Source of the DNA: Pogona vitticeps
Lineage: Eukaryota > Chordata > Lepidosauria > Squamata > Agamidae
NCBI RefSeq assembly: GCF_051106095.1
Contig: NC_135793.1
Span: 9,534,501-9,598,500, forward strand
Direction: 5' to 3'
DNA: 64,000 bases
Part shown: positions 21,651-41,349 of the stretch, piece after piece
Layout of the letters: each line of letters opens with the position of its first letter
Numbering within the stretch: the stretch's first letter is position 1
Position numbers and translations under genes: made by a program
The notes under the pieces: model-generated
What the model was told of the DNA's origin: nothing
The model's database searches: none
Seen by the model: the letters and a program-made list of their open reading frames with translations, nothing else

Positions 21651-23650
21651 TGGAGCAATGAAATGGACTTTGGCCGCATGACCACCATCATGCAAAAGAG
21701 CCCTGTTCTTTTTTCCAAAAGGTTTTTATTGCATGCTTCCCATTTCACCTGTCATCCCCGGGTTAATTTACTAGAGATAACACCGAGACAGAATGTTACA
21801 TACATTTCTCCTGGTATTTGTGGTATCTTCCAATGTTTTACATTTACTTATCTGATCTAAGAGCCTGAAGACTTTACATTTTGAGGGATTACAACTCCCC
21901 AACTCATACTTTCTTTTTGATGTTATACAAAATACTTCTTTTTCTTTGGCTACCATTTCTCTTAACTCTCTATATTTTTACCCAAGACGTTAAGTCCCAC
22001 TACATTCAATGTTGCATATTCCCCAGCTTTGCTGAATTCAAGCTTTCTCCTGGACCATTGTGAATGGCTTTCCTTAAAGCTAAGAATGTTAGTACAAAAG
22101 CTCTAATTCATTAAGATCTTATTAGTTAAAGGACCCAGTCTAAATAATCATCACGGGACCATCAAAGGACAAAATCCGCTCTTTCCTTCTCTACGTATAG
22201 ATTTGATCAAGACAGCATGAAATAACTTTTTCTTATAATTGGAGTTTTATACCCTTGTGTTGTGATTTTCTATTCTTTCTTTACAGTTGAAAAGTACAGC
22301 AGAAAGAAAATATCTCCTTTGATAGGCAGGCTGTACATTTGACAAATGCATACACTTATTTTTCTAGAAAAAAATAAGCCCTACCATTCAAACAAAATGC
22401 TAAATGAGTGGTCCTTCGGGCCTACTTGCAGCATGCTATAGACAGACATGGCTGTCATTTGTTCTGGCAGTAAGGAAGTGGGACTGCCATCAGCTCCACA
22501 GAGGTGGAGTCCTATGCCTTTTCACAGATGCAACCTCTCCTATTTAGGAGCATAATAAAGAGGAGCAGATTGATACAGCTCTTAAAGGCTTGGGGATCTT
22601 GTAGCATCCCTCCAGCAAGTGTCAATCCTGCTTCCTCATCAGTCTGCCTGTCATTTGCCTGCAGTTTGTCCCAAGAAAGGCTTCAAACTATGAAGATGGT
22701 TTTGTACTCTCCCCTCACCCCCCAAATGCCATGGTACCAAGGGGAAAGGGCTCCTTAATTAATCCTTGCAGTAACCATTACGGATATATCGTGAGCCATC
22801 CCACAAAAACCCTCTCCCAGTGGAGATGCATGTACCAAATGTTCCCGAAACTGTCTCATTCTGTTGTGTCTGGAATGCTTCCTGGCTTTGTATTTTATTC
22901 TTCAATATCTTATTTTTCTTCTTTGTTTGCTGTCCTGGAAAAAAAAAAGGACAAACACACTGGAGGTAAGATCTGGGTGAGCAGATGTTGCACCAGCATG
23001 AGTCAATGAAACACATCTCTGTAATCAGTGTAGTGCCACTTTTTTTAAAAAAAAACATAGTTTGATTTGCAGTCATATTTATGTATTTTCTTTGTATCCC
23101 TCATTTCCATAAAATATGCCCACAACAGCAGGCATATACAAAATCCACAAAGGAAGTCACAGAACAGAAGACAGAAGATGCATCAAAATCAAATAAAGGG
23201 ATATACAAATTGCAGTCAGTTAAAATATCATCAAACACAGACCAGAAAAGTAAATGATCCACCTATACAGCCACAAATGTGTCCTCCACACAGCTTTATT
23301 GGGTCCTATTATGGTACAGATATGATAGCGTTATTATAGCTTTCATTTAATTAAAATGCTCTTAAAACACTGCAAAAAAAAGTTCTGTGGATTATTTTGT
23401 TACCCCGCATAACATTATTTTGAGGAACATGAAAGCAGGGACCCATTTTTCTTACTCAGAAGAATCACACAAGGAGACAAAATGGTGCAAAGAAATAAAT
23501 GTCAAAATCCTTGAGGTGGGTGGGAGAGAAAGATGGAACAGTGAGTTTCTACTGAGTGCTACAAAGCACTTTTATCTTTGCCAAATAGGTACCTGCTTGA
23601 AGGAGAGATGTTGTTACTCAGAGAAATGGCCAGGAAGAATTGGCTGGACT
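21651..23650. other. No gene recognised
   Basis: AT-rich sequence with short unrelated open frames. No splice-bounded exon or dated repeat was identified. Confidence 0.4.
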
Positions 23651-23660
23651 TCCGATAGTA

Positions 23661-23921
23661 TAGTGGACCCTTGACTTACAGACGGCTTGACTTACAGACT
23701 TTTTGAGTTACAGACTTCTCTGGCCGCAAAATTTAGGTTTGACTTGCAGACTGAGATTTGACTTACAGACCAGAAAAAAACCAAAATGGAACAAAAATGG
23801 CCTGTTACGGGATTAATCGGTTTTCAATGCACTGTAGGTCAGTGGAGACTTGACTTACAGACTTTTTGACTTGAGAACCGCCTTCCAATATGGATCAAGT
23901 TCTCAAGTCAAGACCCCACTG
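23661..23921. mobile_element. TA-flanked MITE (AGTGGACCCTTGACTTA family)
   Basis: Terminal inverted repeats TAGTGGACCCTTGACTTAC and its counterpart ending CCCCACTG, with TA at 23659-60 and 23922-23. It carries internal GACTTACAGAC repeats. Same family as 53682-53921. Confidence 0.8.
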
Positions 23922-24066
23922 TAGTCATCACTCTGACAACGACTCTAGATTATCTTGCTAATAATGGGGGATTAATTTGGTCAGCAGTTTATGGAAACTT
24001 TAATTGAGAACTGGCCATGGTGCTTAATATTTATTGCAAAAGTCTCATAGCAGCAGCTAACCTCCA

Positions 24067-24461
24067 ATTCTCCTATCGAAGAATTGATGCTTTTGAACTG
24101 TGGTGCTGGAAGAGACTCTTGAGAGTCCTCTGGACTCCAAGGAGAACAAACCTATCCATTCTGATGGAAATCAACCCCGAGTGCTCACTGGAAGGACAGA
24201 TCCTGAAGCTGAGGTGCCAATACTTTGGCCATCTCATGAGAAGAGAAGTCTCCCTGGAAAAGACCTTAATGTTGGGAAAGTGTGAAGGCAAGAGGAGAAG
24301 GGGACAACAGAGGACGAGATGGATGGACAATGTCATCGAAGCAACCAACATGAATTTGACCCAACTCCGGGAGGCAGTGGAAGACAGGAGGGCCTGGCGT
24401 GCTCTGGTCCATGGGGTCACGAAGAGTCGGACACGACTTAACACTAAACAACAACAACAAA
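24067..24461 (+). mobile_element. BovB LINE 3' end
   Basis: It encodes the ORF2 C-terminal tail (RIDAFELWCWKRLLRV, KLRCQYFGHLMRR, RRAWRALVHGVTKSRTRLN) and ends in the BovB tail ACACGACTTAACACTAAACAACAACAAC. The frame is open over about 170 codons. A short 8-bp repeat AACCTCCA at 24059-66 and 24462-69 may be its target duplication. Strongly 5'-truncated and non-autonomous. Confidence 0.9.
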
Positions 24462-24479
24462 AACCTCCAGGAAGGGCAA

Positions 24480-25000
24480 AGGTGCAGGGAGTGGTGGAAG
24501 GGAAAATCCTGTCCTCCCTCCCTGGCTAAGCTATATTATTATTATTTTTCTTTCTAGATGCATCGATCAGTGATAGCTTCTAAAAAGCATCACCAGCGTT
24601 TGTTCAGCAGACACTTGGACTTCTGTGGATACAGTAAATATAATTTGTAGTGTATTTTGAAACCTGGCTTCTCCTTACAGTCTCGTAAAGCAGGCTGTTA
24701 CTACTGCTGTATAGGTTGGAACCTACAGCTAAGAAAAAGAGCCAAGCCAACCTCATCACGATATGGCAGAGGTGGCATTTTCTCAGAGGTCTGGTGCTAT
24801 CCATCAAATCCCACTGACTCTACAGTTTTGCTAATGATGTCACAAACATGCAGTGGCCACCACATGGTTTTGAAAACCATCACCTCTGCTCAGCTGAGTA
24901 CTGGAACCTTATCAGGGTTACCGAGATCGTCTGCCACCATAGCCTCCCTTCAGCTTTTTCTGTTCCCTTTGGGTTTTCCTGCTAGCCTCACTATAGTCCT
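24480..25000. other. No gene recognised
   Basis: Short open frames only; a (ATT) run at 24535-24548 follows the BovB tail. Confidence 0.4.
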
Positions 25001-25003
25001 ATA

Positions 25004-25073
25004 GCCTGCGTGTTATAGTGGTTAGAATTTTTGAGTAGGACTTGAGAGACCTGGGTTCAAAATCCCACTCAGC
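25004..25073 (+). mobile_element. tRNA-like SINE head
   Basis: GTGTTATAGTGGTTAGAA (box A-like) and GACCTGGGTTCAAAATCCC (box B-like) in the correct order and spacing for a tRNA-derived SINE head; the body is not recognisable. Confidence 0.55.
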
Positions 25074-25411
25074 CAAACTGGAGCGATCTCCAGCTCTTGA
25101 ATATCGGGATTCACATAAAAAGGCAAAGCAGGTCGAAAGAGCTTGCATGACTGAAACTCTGCTGTACTTTGTTGATGCACTTCTCAGAAAGCCATCCTTC
25201 TATATTGTTATTGCTTTTGTTTGTTTGTTCATTCTTACGACATCCATTGATCACCGTGGGAACCTTTACCTAGGACACAACATTAATCTCTGCCACTTCA
25301 TGGCAGTTAGCTGCTTTTGCAACCTTTACAGACAGCTGCAGAGTTCAGATTAAGCAAATCCATCACCCCTAAGACATCACAGTTACCACGTTTAATGATT
25401 AAGATCCATTT

Positions 25412-25549
25412 AGCTTTGTTCCCAAACCTGAGTCCTCCAATGTTCTTGGACTGCAACTCCCAGAAGCTGTTACTAGCCCAACTAGTGGTGAAGGCTTGTG
25501 GGAGTTGCAGTCCAAAAAATGTCTGGGGAGCCAGGTTTGGGAACCAATG
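25412..25549. mobile_element. hAT-type foldback MITE, degenerate
   Basis: Arms CCCAAACCTGAGTCCTCCAATGTTCTTGGACTGCAACTCCCAG and TGGGAGTTGCAGTCCAAAAAATGTC..AGGTTTGGG. Same design as 15189-15324. Confidence 0.7.
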
Positions 25550-26073
25550 ATTGTTGTTATGGATCCATTCAGCTACCCACATTTCTGGACTTCCTTTGTG
25601 GACCTCATGCCATGATGAACCCCCGTATGTCAAAAGGTACCAATAGAGCATTGCTATGGCTGCATCTATTTCTACCACTTGTAAGAAAGGGACGTTTACC
25701 TGGCGGGGGCAGAGATGTTTCCAGAGCTCTGGGGTTCTCTTGGGCAACCTTGTTGCTTTGGAAGAGGCCTGTGATGGCTCCCACTTTGCTCCTACCTGCT
25801 GCTGCCGTTGTGCCATTGTCAGGGTCAACTACGGCATTCTCAGGTGGCACCAAACTTTTCTTCTTCACCTTGGCCTTGGCTTTCCCCTTCCTTTTCTTGG
25901 GTGCCGTTGATTTTTCCTCTTTCTGTTTTTTTTTTAAAAAGCCAAACAAACAAGTGTGTGAAAGCGTTATCCTTAAGTTCAGTTTCAGAATTTGCCACCC
26001 CAAACGCTCCTGCTCATAGAGGGTCTGTCACCCCCTAATGTTCTTCCCTGCAGATGGATTGCCACCCCAAATA

Positions 26074-26314
26074 CTGTATTTTTCTGTGTATAAGACGCCC
26101 GCCCACTTTTCTAATCCAAAATAAAGAAATCTAAATGGGGCTTAGCAAGTGTAAGGGGAAAGGGATCAAAGCACTGCAGGATCGCTTTGATCCCTGCTTT
26201 CCTCTCCACTTGTTTTTGTTCTCTCCTCAGCTTACTTCTGCGTATAAGACGACCCTCAATATTCAGTCCAAAAATTTTAGACAAAAGTATAGTCTTATAC
26301 ATGGAAAAATACAG
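26074..26314. mobile_element. TA-flanked MITE (CTGTATTTTTC family)
   Basis: Terminal inverted repeats CTGTATTTTTCTGTGTATAAGAC and GTCTTATACATGGAAAAATACAG, TA on both sides. Internal GTATAAGACGACC is typical. No coding capacity. Confidence 0.85.
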
Positions 26315-26871
26315 TACTTTATTTCCCTTATTGGTGAACCATTTCAGTGGGGCTGGGCTGTGACATGGTTACCCTATTACTTACATGCCATGCACAAAAG
26401 AACTGACTTGCTACCATGGGTTCCCTCTTGAAGTCAGTTTTTTTAAAGAAGGAATGGCTCAAAGCATCTGTCCTGCTCCAATGGTCACCCTTTGCTGGTG
26501 GGGTGGGGTAGACATGGCCTCAAGGAGGAGCAGTCATGGCTCACAGTTTTAACAGTCATAAATGGCTGAAGTGCAAACCTTCACTAGAATCACCCACGCC
26601 CCACAGGAGAGTCCAAAAAGGCAGCTAGCAGCATCAGTGATCAACTCTATATCACCGTTAACAAACTAGCGATAGCAGTTTTGCTCTCTAAGGGAGCAAG
26701 TCTTTTGTAAAGCTATTAGTTCTTGATTCCCCATTTGAGACGACCAAGCCACCCCGACATTCTGCAATAACAGCACAGAGAGTTTAGAACAATAAATGGT
26801 TGCTGGAACAAGGACATTTGTCTGCTTTCCTTGGTGAAGACTGCAGCTAAACTAGAGGAAACAAGGAGGCC

Positions 26872-26989
<118 letters not shown>

Positions 26990-27184
26990 TGGTTGACGAT
27001 GTTATTGTCTCACAGTCAATGTGCATTAAAAGGATCAGATTAGCTGCAGTGATGTGGGTTTCCTGGAAACTGTTGGAATGGAAAATGTGCCTATTACTGC
27101 CCATGCTCTTAAATCAATGATGATCTAATTCAATATCTTTATTTGTATTAAAAACACTTTTAAAAATAAGCTATTGCAATTTTG

Positions 27185-27380
27185 CTGTTGTTAATGTACT
27201 GTCTATGGTGACTATATGGGTTAATGACTTCCAAAAGGTTTCATCACTAACAGCCCAGCTTACGTCTTTCAAACTCATGGCCCTGTCTTCATTTAATGAG
27301 ATCTTCTTTTCCTACCACCATCCACTTTTCCTACCATTATTGTCTTTTCCAGTGACTCTTATCTTCCCATGCTTCATCCA
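27185..27380 (-). mobile_element. RTE-type LINE 3' fragment
   Basis: The reverse complement reads GTCACTGGAAAAGACAATAATGGTAGG..CATGAGTTTGAAAGACG..GGAAGTCATTAACCCATATAGTCACC and ends ACATTAACAACAGC. Same family as 45818-46122 and 27868-28015. Confidence 0.65.
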
Positions 27381-27694
27381 AAGTCATTTTAGCTTCTAGT
27401 GAGAATTTAAGTTTAAATGCTATACAAATATCTCAATATATTTTCTGGCAGTTGTTAAATTGAAATATGTTATTAGGAAAGGAAATAACAGTCTTGGTAG
27501 GGGTTTTAATGTAGCTGAAACATGATATACAAACAAATTGAAAGTCTGGATTGGAAATAGTTTTTACTGGCACATCTATAAATATTTCATTGGCATATTT
27601 GTACATAATTTAAAATGGCACAACATTATAGCACACTTTCTTTCCCTTACACTGTATTGATTTAAACAAAAACCCATCACTGTGCCCATGCTAG

Positions 27695-29390
27695 TATTTA
27701 TTTATTTATTTATTTGGTTTTTATACCGCCCATCTGGCAGCCAAGGGCACTCTGGGTGGTTTACAAGGTAAACAATAACAATGACAGAATAAACAAAAGT
27801 ATACAACAATTGCCAAATAAAATGTAAGAAATGTAAGAAATTGTTACTTTATAACAATAAAGTACACCGTATGGGTTAATGACTTCCAAAAGGTTTTATC
27901 ACTAACAGCCCAGCTCAATTCTTTCAAACTCAAGGCTGTGACTTCTTTTAATGAGATATTCTTTTCCTACCGCCATCCACTTTTCTTGTCGTTATTGTCT
28001 TACTGTTTGGTGTAAAATAAAGTACACAATAAAACATCATGAGATAAAATAAAATGAGAATAAACTAAAGTAAGAATAAGAACATGGCGGTAGGTTGGAT
28101 GTTGAGAGACTGAGATAATATCCGAGAAGGCCTATCTAAATAGCCATGTTTTTAATAGCTTGTTAAATTCCCAATGAGGGGGCCAGGTGGATTTTGGGTG
28201 GGAGACTGTTCTATAGTTGCGGGGTGACTGCTGAGAAGGCCCGGTTTCTGGCGGTCACTTTTTGGACCTCTCTCTGGATCAGAACTCTCAACCGCCCAGC
28301 CTGTAACGATCTCACAGGATGGGCAGATCTAATCAGAAGGAGGCGCTCTGCCAAATATCAAGGTCCTAAAGCATTTAGGGCCTTGTAGGTGAGCACCATC
28401 ACCTTGAAACTGGTACGGAAGTGAACAGGTAACCAGTGCAAGGCAGCCAAGGTGGGAGAGGTGTTGGTATTTTCTAATCCCACTCAACAACCTGGTTGCC
28501 GAGTTCTGGACCTGCAGAAGTCTCTGTAGCAGCCCCAAGAGCAGCCCCATGTAGAGGGCATTGCAGTAGTCTAGTCTCGAGACTACCAATGCATGAACTA
28601 GCGTGGTGAGGGACCCGGTGTCAAGGTAGGGATGCAGCTGGGCCGTCTGCCTTAGATGGAAATAGACGGAACGGACCACTGACACGATTTGGGATTCCAT
28701 AGACAGCAGTATGCCCAAGCTGCACACCTCATCTTTCACGGAAAGAGTAGCCCCCCTGGAAGGAGACGGAGGCGCTCAGACTGCAGACACTAGGCCCCCC
28801 CCACTCACAGAATTTCCATCTTCTACAGTTTCAGTCTATTATCCCTCATCCATCCCAGCCCAGTGTCCAGACAGCGCTCAAGGGATGAGATGGCATCCTC
28901 TGCAGAAGGGTCAAAGGAGAGATAGAGCTGAGTGTCTTCTGTGTATTGGTGACACGAAGGCCCTGAATTCCTGATGACATCATATAGATATTAAAGAGCA
29001 TCAGGGAGATGACTGACCCCTGCAGGACTCCACCAATGAGAGCCCACAGAGCGGACTACACCTCCCCAAGCTGACCTTGTTGGGGGCAGTCCTCTAGGAA
29101 GGACCAGAGCCAGGCCAAGGCCTGACCTCCGATCCCCAACCCAGAGAGCCTCCCCAGCAGGATACCGTGGTCGACAGTATCAAAGGCTGCTGACAGGTTG
29201 AGGAGAACCAACAAGGACGTTTTGCCCCTATTGGCCTCCCTCAGAAGGCCATCTTGCAGGGTGACCAATGCCGTCTCCATTCCTTGACGCGGCCTGAACC
29301 CAGACTGGAACGGACCGAGGGCGTTGGTTTCCTCCCAAAGCACCGGAATATTTCCAGAGTCACCATTAGGCAAAGTGGGACAGTTGCTCC
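27695..29390 (-). mobile_element. L2-like LINE, long broken copy
   Basis: The minus strand encodes reverse-transcriptase pieces: FQSGFRPRQGMETALVTLQD, LLVLLNLSAAFDTVDHGILL, then LVHALVVSRLDYCNALYMG and LLQVQNSATRLL. It is followed by the known non-coding 3' region and the tail CAGATGGGCGGTATAAAAACC with (AAAT)n at 27693-27713. Several frame breaks separate the pieces. A 148-bp RTE fragment is inserted in its 3' part. Confidence 0.8.
27868..28015 (-). mobile_element. RTE fragment inserted in the L2-like LINE
   Basis: 148 bp, direct relative of 27217-27360, bounded by a perfect 12-bp duplication AATAAAGTACAC at 27856-27867 and 28016-28027. The duplication shows that it arrived as a separate insertion. 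Confidence 0.85.
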
Positions 29391-29399
29391 AGGTGGAAA

Positions 29400-30780
29400 A
29401 CTCTAGGAGGTGGTGTGTTACCTAAGACGCTTGGCTGCCTCTAAGTGTGAGGGAGGATCATGTCCCATCGCTCGGGTTGAAGATGGGTTCAGCTGCTAGC
29501 CCAGCTGGTCTTTGTACACAGAATGGGAGAAGGCGTGAGTTTATTGTTTGCCTCAGGTAGCGAAATAGCTGGGTCAGAATCCTGTTCGGAAAATGCAGAA
29601 TGGAAGGACAACTATGCACACAGTTTCACCTCGTTGTCGTTCACACAATCAATGGTGTACCGGTTGTGGAATCAGGTGGGTGACCCTGTGTCTGTGGTTT
29701 TTCTCAACTTCATTCTGCCCACTGGGTCAGCCCAGCTTCCATAAATACAGGCACTTCCTTGCGTTATCCCCTCAATAAAGTCAATTACAGCTTTGGGTTT
29801 GGACATCAAGAATACTGTATAAGGAATGTAAAATCTCTCAGATTTTGATCTCATCAACTTTCTTGTGATCACATCTTCATTTTCCTTCTGTCCTTGTTTC
29901 ATATTAGGTATCAGAGTCTTTTTTCCCCCTCCACACATACTTTCCCACCATTTTTCTAATATGCACATTTACTTTCACATGCTTAACATATTTTCCTCCC
30001 TGTTTAAGGCCTGCTTGTGCATATTATTTCTGTTGTATGTATTCTAACTATAGTTGTTACCACAATCTCTTGAGACTGAAGGATGCCTTCAAATTCTATA
30101 CATACTATTTTAAAAATATGCGTAGCTATGTTCTTACATGCCCCATAAGCCTCACAAATGTGCTAGTTCTCAGGGCACATTTCTTCCTGGACGCTGGGAA
30201 AATGCTAGTTCCATCGAGATTTCCCAAATGTGATTTATTTTCCCCTTGTCATATATTGTGCATTTTCATGTCCAATTTTCTTGGCATTGCATCATTCATA
30301 ATCTCACTAATTAACGAAACAAAGCAGTATGGTCCTAAATATGGAAAATGTTTAATTGCATCACTGGTTACCTGTGAGACCATATTCTCAGAGGGATTGG
30401 AAGGTTGGCTTTCCTCCTCCACCTTTGTATGTCCTCCTCGTCTGATCTCCCTTCTAGAAAGTGATTCCCTAGTGATAGAGAGAAAGAGAGCGAGAGCGAG
30501 ATTGATCCTTATGATTCCCATCAACCAAGCTCCCTGTTCTTAGATAGATTGGTCTCAAATCTATACTCAACTACAGATCCGCTGATGGCCCCTTTAGACA
30601 GTTGCTGTGTGTTGGCCTTGGCTTACCATTTGTAAAATGGGAATAATTTGCCTCACAGGGCGATGCCCTGGCAGGTATACTGGGCTAAACCAAAATTCAG
30701 ATAGGCTGCCAAAGTAGCTAAATTCTGTGCTGCTGCAATCAAAATCCGTGAAGGAAAGGTTCCACCTAAAGCGCAGCTAT
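29400..30780. other. No gene recognised
   Basis: Contains an eroded SINE-like stretch near 30605-30665 (CCTTGGCTTACC, TTTGCCTCACAGGG). Open frames are short and unlike known proteins. Confidence 0.4.
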
Positions 30781-31075
30781 AATATCTGTAAATTGGTGTA
30801 TACCAATTTGGTATAATGATCACACGTGCTCTGTGAGTCTCAAAGTAAAAATTCTGTCATTCTATGCAAGCTGCAATAGTCCGTAGATAAGGCCTATGAT
30901 AGGGAGGGTGAAAATATTTAGTAAGATGTATGAATGTAGTTTTATATACAGTATATGTATATAGATGTTTTTAGTGTTTTTAGATTGATTTTATGTCTCC
31001 TAATTTAAATAATGTTCCTTACTTTTGCTGGTCAATGACCCTAATAAAACATTTATTATTATTATTATTTGCCTC
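30780..31075 (+). mobile_element. LINE 3' tail, family not assigned
   Basis: It ends GCTGGTCAATGACCCTAATAAAACATTTATTATTATTATTATT, a polyadenylation-signal-plus-ATT tail typical of squamate LINEs. No coding part is seen. Confidence 0.45.
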
Positions 31076-31210
31076 ACAGAAGTGTGAGCAAATCAAATAA
31101 GAATTGTACAACATCTTTCATCTGCAGTATAATTACGAAGCATAGCCAAGACTATGGGCTTTTATCTCTGCTTAGCTTTACTTCAAACCAAGCTGGCCCT
31201 CTTGGTTGTG

Positions 31211-38436
<7,226 letters not shown>

Positions 38437-38439
38437 GCT

Positions 38440-39330
38440 ATGCCAAAATCTCAGAGTTAGTTGTGTTGTTGGGATGAATCTTTTTATCTTGTGTCCCTAA
38501 ACCAAAAGAGGAAAACAGCAAGAGTTCTGTTAACGAGATTGTCTTATAACAACTAAAACTTTTCTGGTTTTCTTGATTCCTGGTGGCTTTTTACTGAATG
38601 GGTGGCATACGAATGGAACAGATAAATAGATAGATTCCAACTTGTCCTGAGAAGCTTTCATCATTTTTTGTGCACGGGGTGGTGGTGGAGGGAATATAAA
38701 TAAAGCACTCTGTATTTTTGCTTAAGGTAGCAACAGGAGTTACTGATCAAGTCTTGAACTGGAAAGCAAAATGGTGTCCTTGATTATGACAAGACAGTCA
38801 TATAGGTCCCTGTTAGGTTCTCAGTTGTCACTAAGGATATAGGGAGCAGCCTAGTCCCGAACCATTCCATTCATCCATCTAGCCCATTTTCCCCAAGGCT
38901 CATTGGCAGTGGCTCTTCAGGACTTTAAGGAGGAATCTTTCTCAGCCTTTCCTGGAGATGGTGAGGACTGCACCTGGATCCATCTGCATACAAAGCATGA
39001 GCTTTGTCACTGAATCAACCGTGGAATTGAGGAGGAGGAATCTGGTTTAGCTGAGTTTTTTTTGCTCCCCAGACTTCAGCGGGTCTGTGCTTGCCAAACT
39101 GTCTGCAGGCCAGATGCCATTTGCATTCTGGAATTCTCCTGTTGACTCAGGAGGACCAAACACACAAACAAAGAAGAATACATTTCTATTGAGAAAAAAA
39201 GGATGCATTTCAAATGTGCAGAGAAGTCAAAAGTGAGTGATATGATCAAACACATTCAGATATAAACCCTGAATATTTGGAGGGACATGCCTCAAAGAGA
39301 ACAATCTGATCACATTAAAAAAGCAAAGGA
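38440..39330. other. Upstream of ARL13A, no feature assigned
   Basis: This should contain the 5' untranslated region and promoter. No CpG-rich segment or clear TATA box could be placed with confidence. Confidence 0.4.
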
Positions 39331-39338
39331 AAGGGGAA

Positions 39339-39359
39339 AGAGAGAGAGAGAGAGAGAGA
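39339..39359. repeat. Short (GA)n
   Basis: About ten GA units. Confidence 0.85.
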
Positions 39360-39471
39360 ATCAGCATAGACTGTATGTTGAAGAAAGAATGACATCTGTG
39401 GATGTGGACTTTACAGAGGCACACATCCTGAGCATGCATATTCCCCGAGTATATGATTTGGGGCCAAAGAG

Positions 39472-39472
<1 letters not shown>

Positions 39473-39565
<93 letters not shown>
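39473..39565. repeat. (CA)n(GA)n compound microsatellite
   Basis: About 23 CA units followed directly by about 23 GA units. Confidence 0.95.
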
Positions 39566-39568
<3 letters not shown>

Positions 39569-39936
39569 AGCACCCTTGCTTAAATTACTGGCCATTATTG
39601 CCCCCACTGAGCTACAAGTATTATACTGAAAATTCAAACAGCAGACCTTGTAAAAGGTTGCTAGCTGTCCATTCAGTAGTATAGAGCAAAATGTTGGCCC
39701 TGAAATGCAGGTTTTGGGACCCATTCTCCAGTTCTCAAAGTTTGAACCTGAAATCTTAGGGAACAGCATGCTGTCGAGTTAGCAACACCCAAGATTTGGG
39801 AGTTTCTTAGTAGTGGTTCCCCATAAGAATGTGTTCCCTGTTTTTTTTTCATTTCGGCAAATTATAGGGTTTCCTTCCTCTTCCCATATATCATAAACAT
39901 TACCACTGGCCAAAGATTATGCTCTTTTATCTGGAT

Positions 39937-40168
39937 AGCGCAGTGGTTTAGGTATCTGGCTATAGAGCCAGAGGTTGGGAGTTGGATTCCCTCACTGTGT
40001 CTCCTGGGAGAAGAGCCAACATGTGTGGTCTCGCACAGCGGTACAGTCTCAGGATGCCCTAAGAAGAAGGAAATGCTTAAGCACTTTAGAACACTTTCTG
40101 CCTAGAAAACCCTGGAAAGGATCTCCATAAGTCAGAACTGACTTGCTGGTACTTGATTATTATTATTT
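39937..40168 (+). mobile_element. tRNA-derived SINE, third family
   Basis: Head GATAGCGCAGTGGTTTAGG..GAGTTGGATTCC (A and B box-like), body with AGAGCCAACATGTGTGGTC, tail CTAGAAAACCCTGGAAAGG..CATAAGTCAGAACTGACTTG and an ATT run. The tail is shared with 15775-15872 and 45290-45367. Confidence 0.8.
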
Positions 40169-40702
40169 ATTATGGATCTATACTCAAAGAATGTGAAGTT
40201 ATGTAACTCTTTGTATATATCTGAGCTTTGGAAATGCCCTTTTTTTGACTACAACTCCCAGAAGGCCCTGGTTAGCATTCTGGGACTTGTAATAATTACT
40301 TGTGGTCATTCCAGTTCTACTTTTGCAGCGTTGGTTTGCTCCTCCACAAATTTGGTGCTTGCTGTGATGAAGAAGTAGAACATGGCTTGTTAATCCCACG
40401 AAGCCACTTTCATGGGGCCTGGAAGTCATCCTTCCCGTATAGCAGTGGCTCACTGCCCTTGAAACAGTTGACCCAACAGTGCAGAGGCACCAGGAGACAC
40501 TGGGTGAAGCATTAATCAAGGCTTAGCAGGGGCAGAGTTCAAGATGAAGGTGGGGAAACATTAGCCCTCCAGATGTTTGGGACTTTGATTTCCCCAGCAA
40601 CCAACATGGTTGATATGAAGAGATGGGACTTAACTGCCACTCAAAACATTTTGAGGGCTGAGGGTCTTCTCCATTAGGTTGAGAAGCTGGGAGATGGCAA
40701 TT

Positions 40703-40803
40703 GGACTACAACTCCCAGAAATCCTGGCCAACATAGCTAGTGGTGAAGGTTTCTGGGAGTTGCAGTCCAAGAACATCTGGGGACCCAAGGTTGGGCACCA
40801 CTG
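40703..40803. mobile_element. hAT-type foldback MITE, one end eroded
   Basis: GGACTACAACTCCCAGAAATCC and GGGAGTTGCAGTCCAAGAACATCTGG..AAGGTTGGGCACCACTG; same family as 15189-15324. A smaller relic of the stem is at 40245-40295. Confidence 0.65.
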
Positions 40804-41194
40804 TAGTGGACACCTACACACAGGAACATCATTTTAGATCTATACACAGGCCTATTGTCTATGGTGGGCGACATGCAGCCCAGGGGCCTTATCTGGCCCT
40901 CAGGGTGCCAATGCAACCTCAGCATCCTTCACGTCCTCCAAACATTTTAATACTTGGGAGGGGGGGCTTTAGAAATACTGTTGCTCTGTAGGACAGAAGG
41001 GAAGCAATTTTGCTATCTTCTGGGAAGTTCTGAGTAGGCCTGACCCTCCCACATCTTTACATTTTTTAAATGTTCAAATGGGGGGGGGGAGGATATAAAC
41101 TGACTCTGGCACAAAGCCCCCACTCTCAATTTGTAAGAATTTTTGTAAGCAAATTTGTACAAAATGGGGAGGGATGGGGAGGTTTTCAGGAATA

Positions 41195-41345
41195 GAATTA
41201 TAAAATAAATAAATATCTTAGAACTGCGGAGCTGGGAAGGGACCCGATGGATCCTGGAGTCCAGAGACCCTGTCAAGAAGGCACAAGTGAGGAAGTGAAC
41301 TCTGGCTCCGCAGTCGGAGACCGAAATGGCTGAGCTATCCAGCAG
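41195..41345. mobile_element. Old interspersed repeat relic
   Basis: GAGCTGGGAAGGGACCCGATGGATCCTGGAGTCC..CCGAAATGGCTGAGCTATCC resembles widespread amniote SINE/LINE relics; the family is not fixed. Confidence 0.35.
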
Positions 41346-41349
41346 TCTT

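Noticed and set aside
25307-26003. 173- and 132-codon minus frames with a KKKQKEEKSTAPKKRKG stretch
   Set aside because: Passes through the hAT foldback relic and low-complexity Lys codons. No splice sites or homologue recognised.
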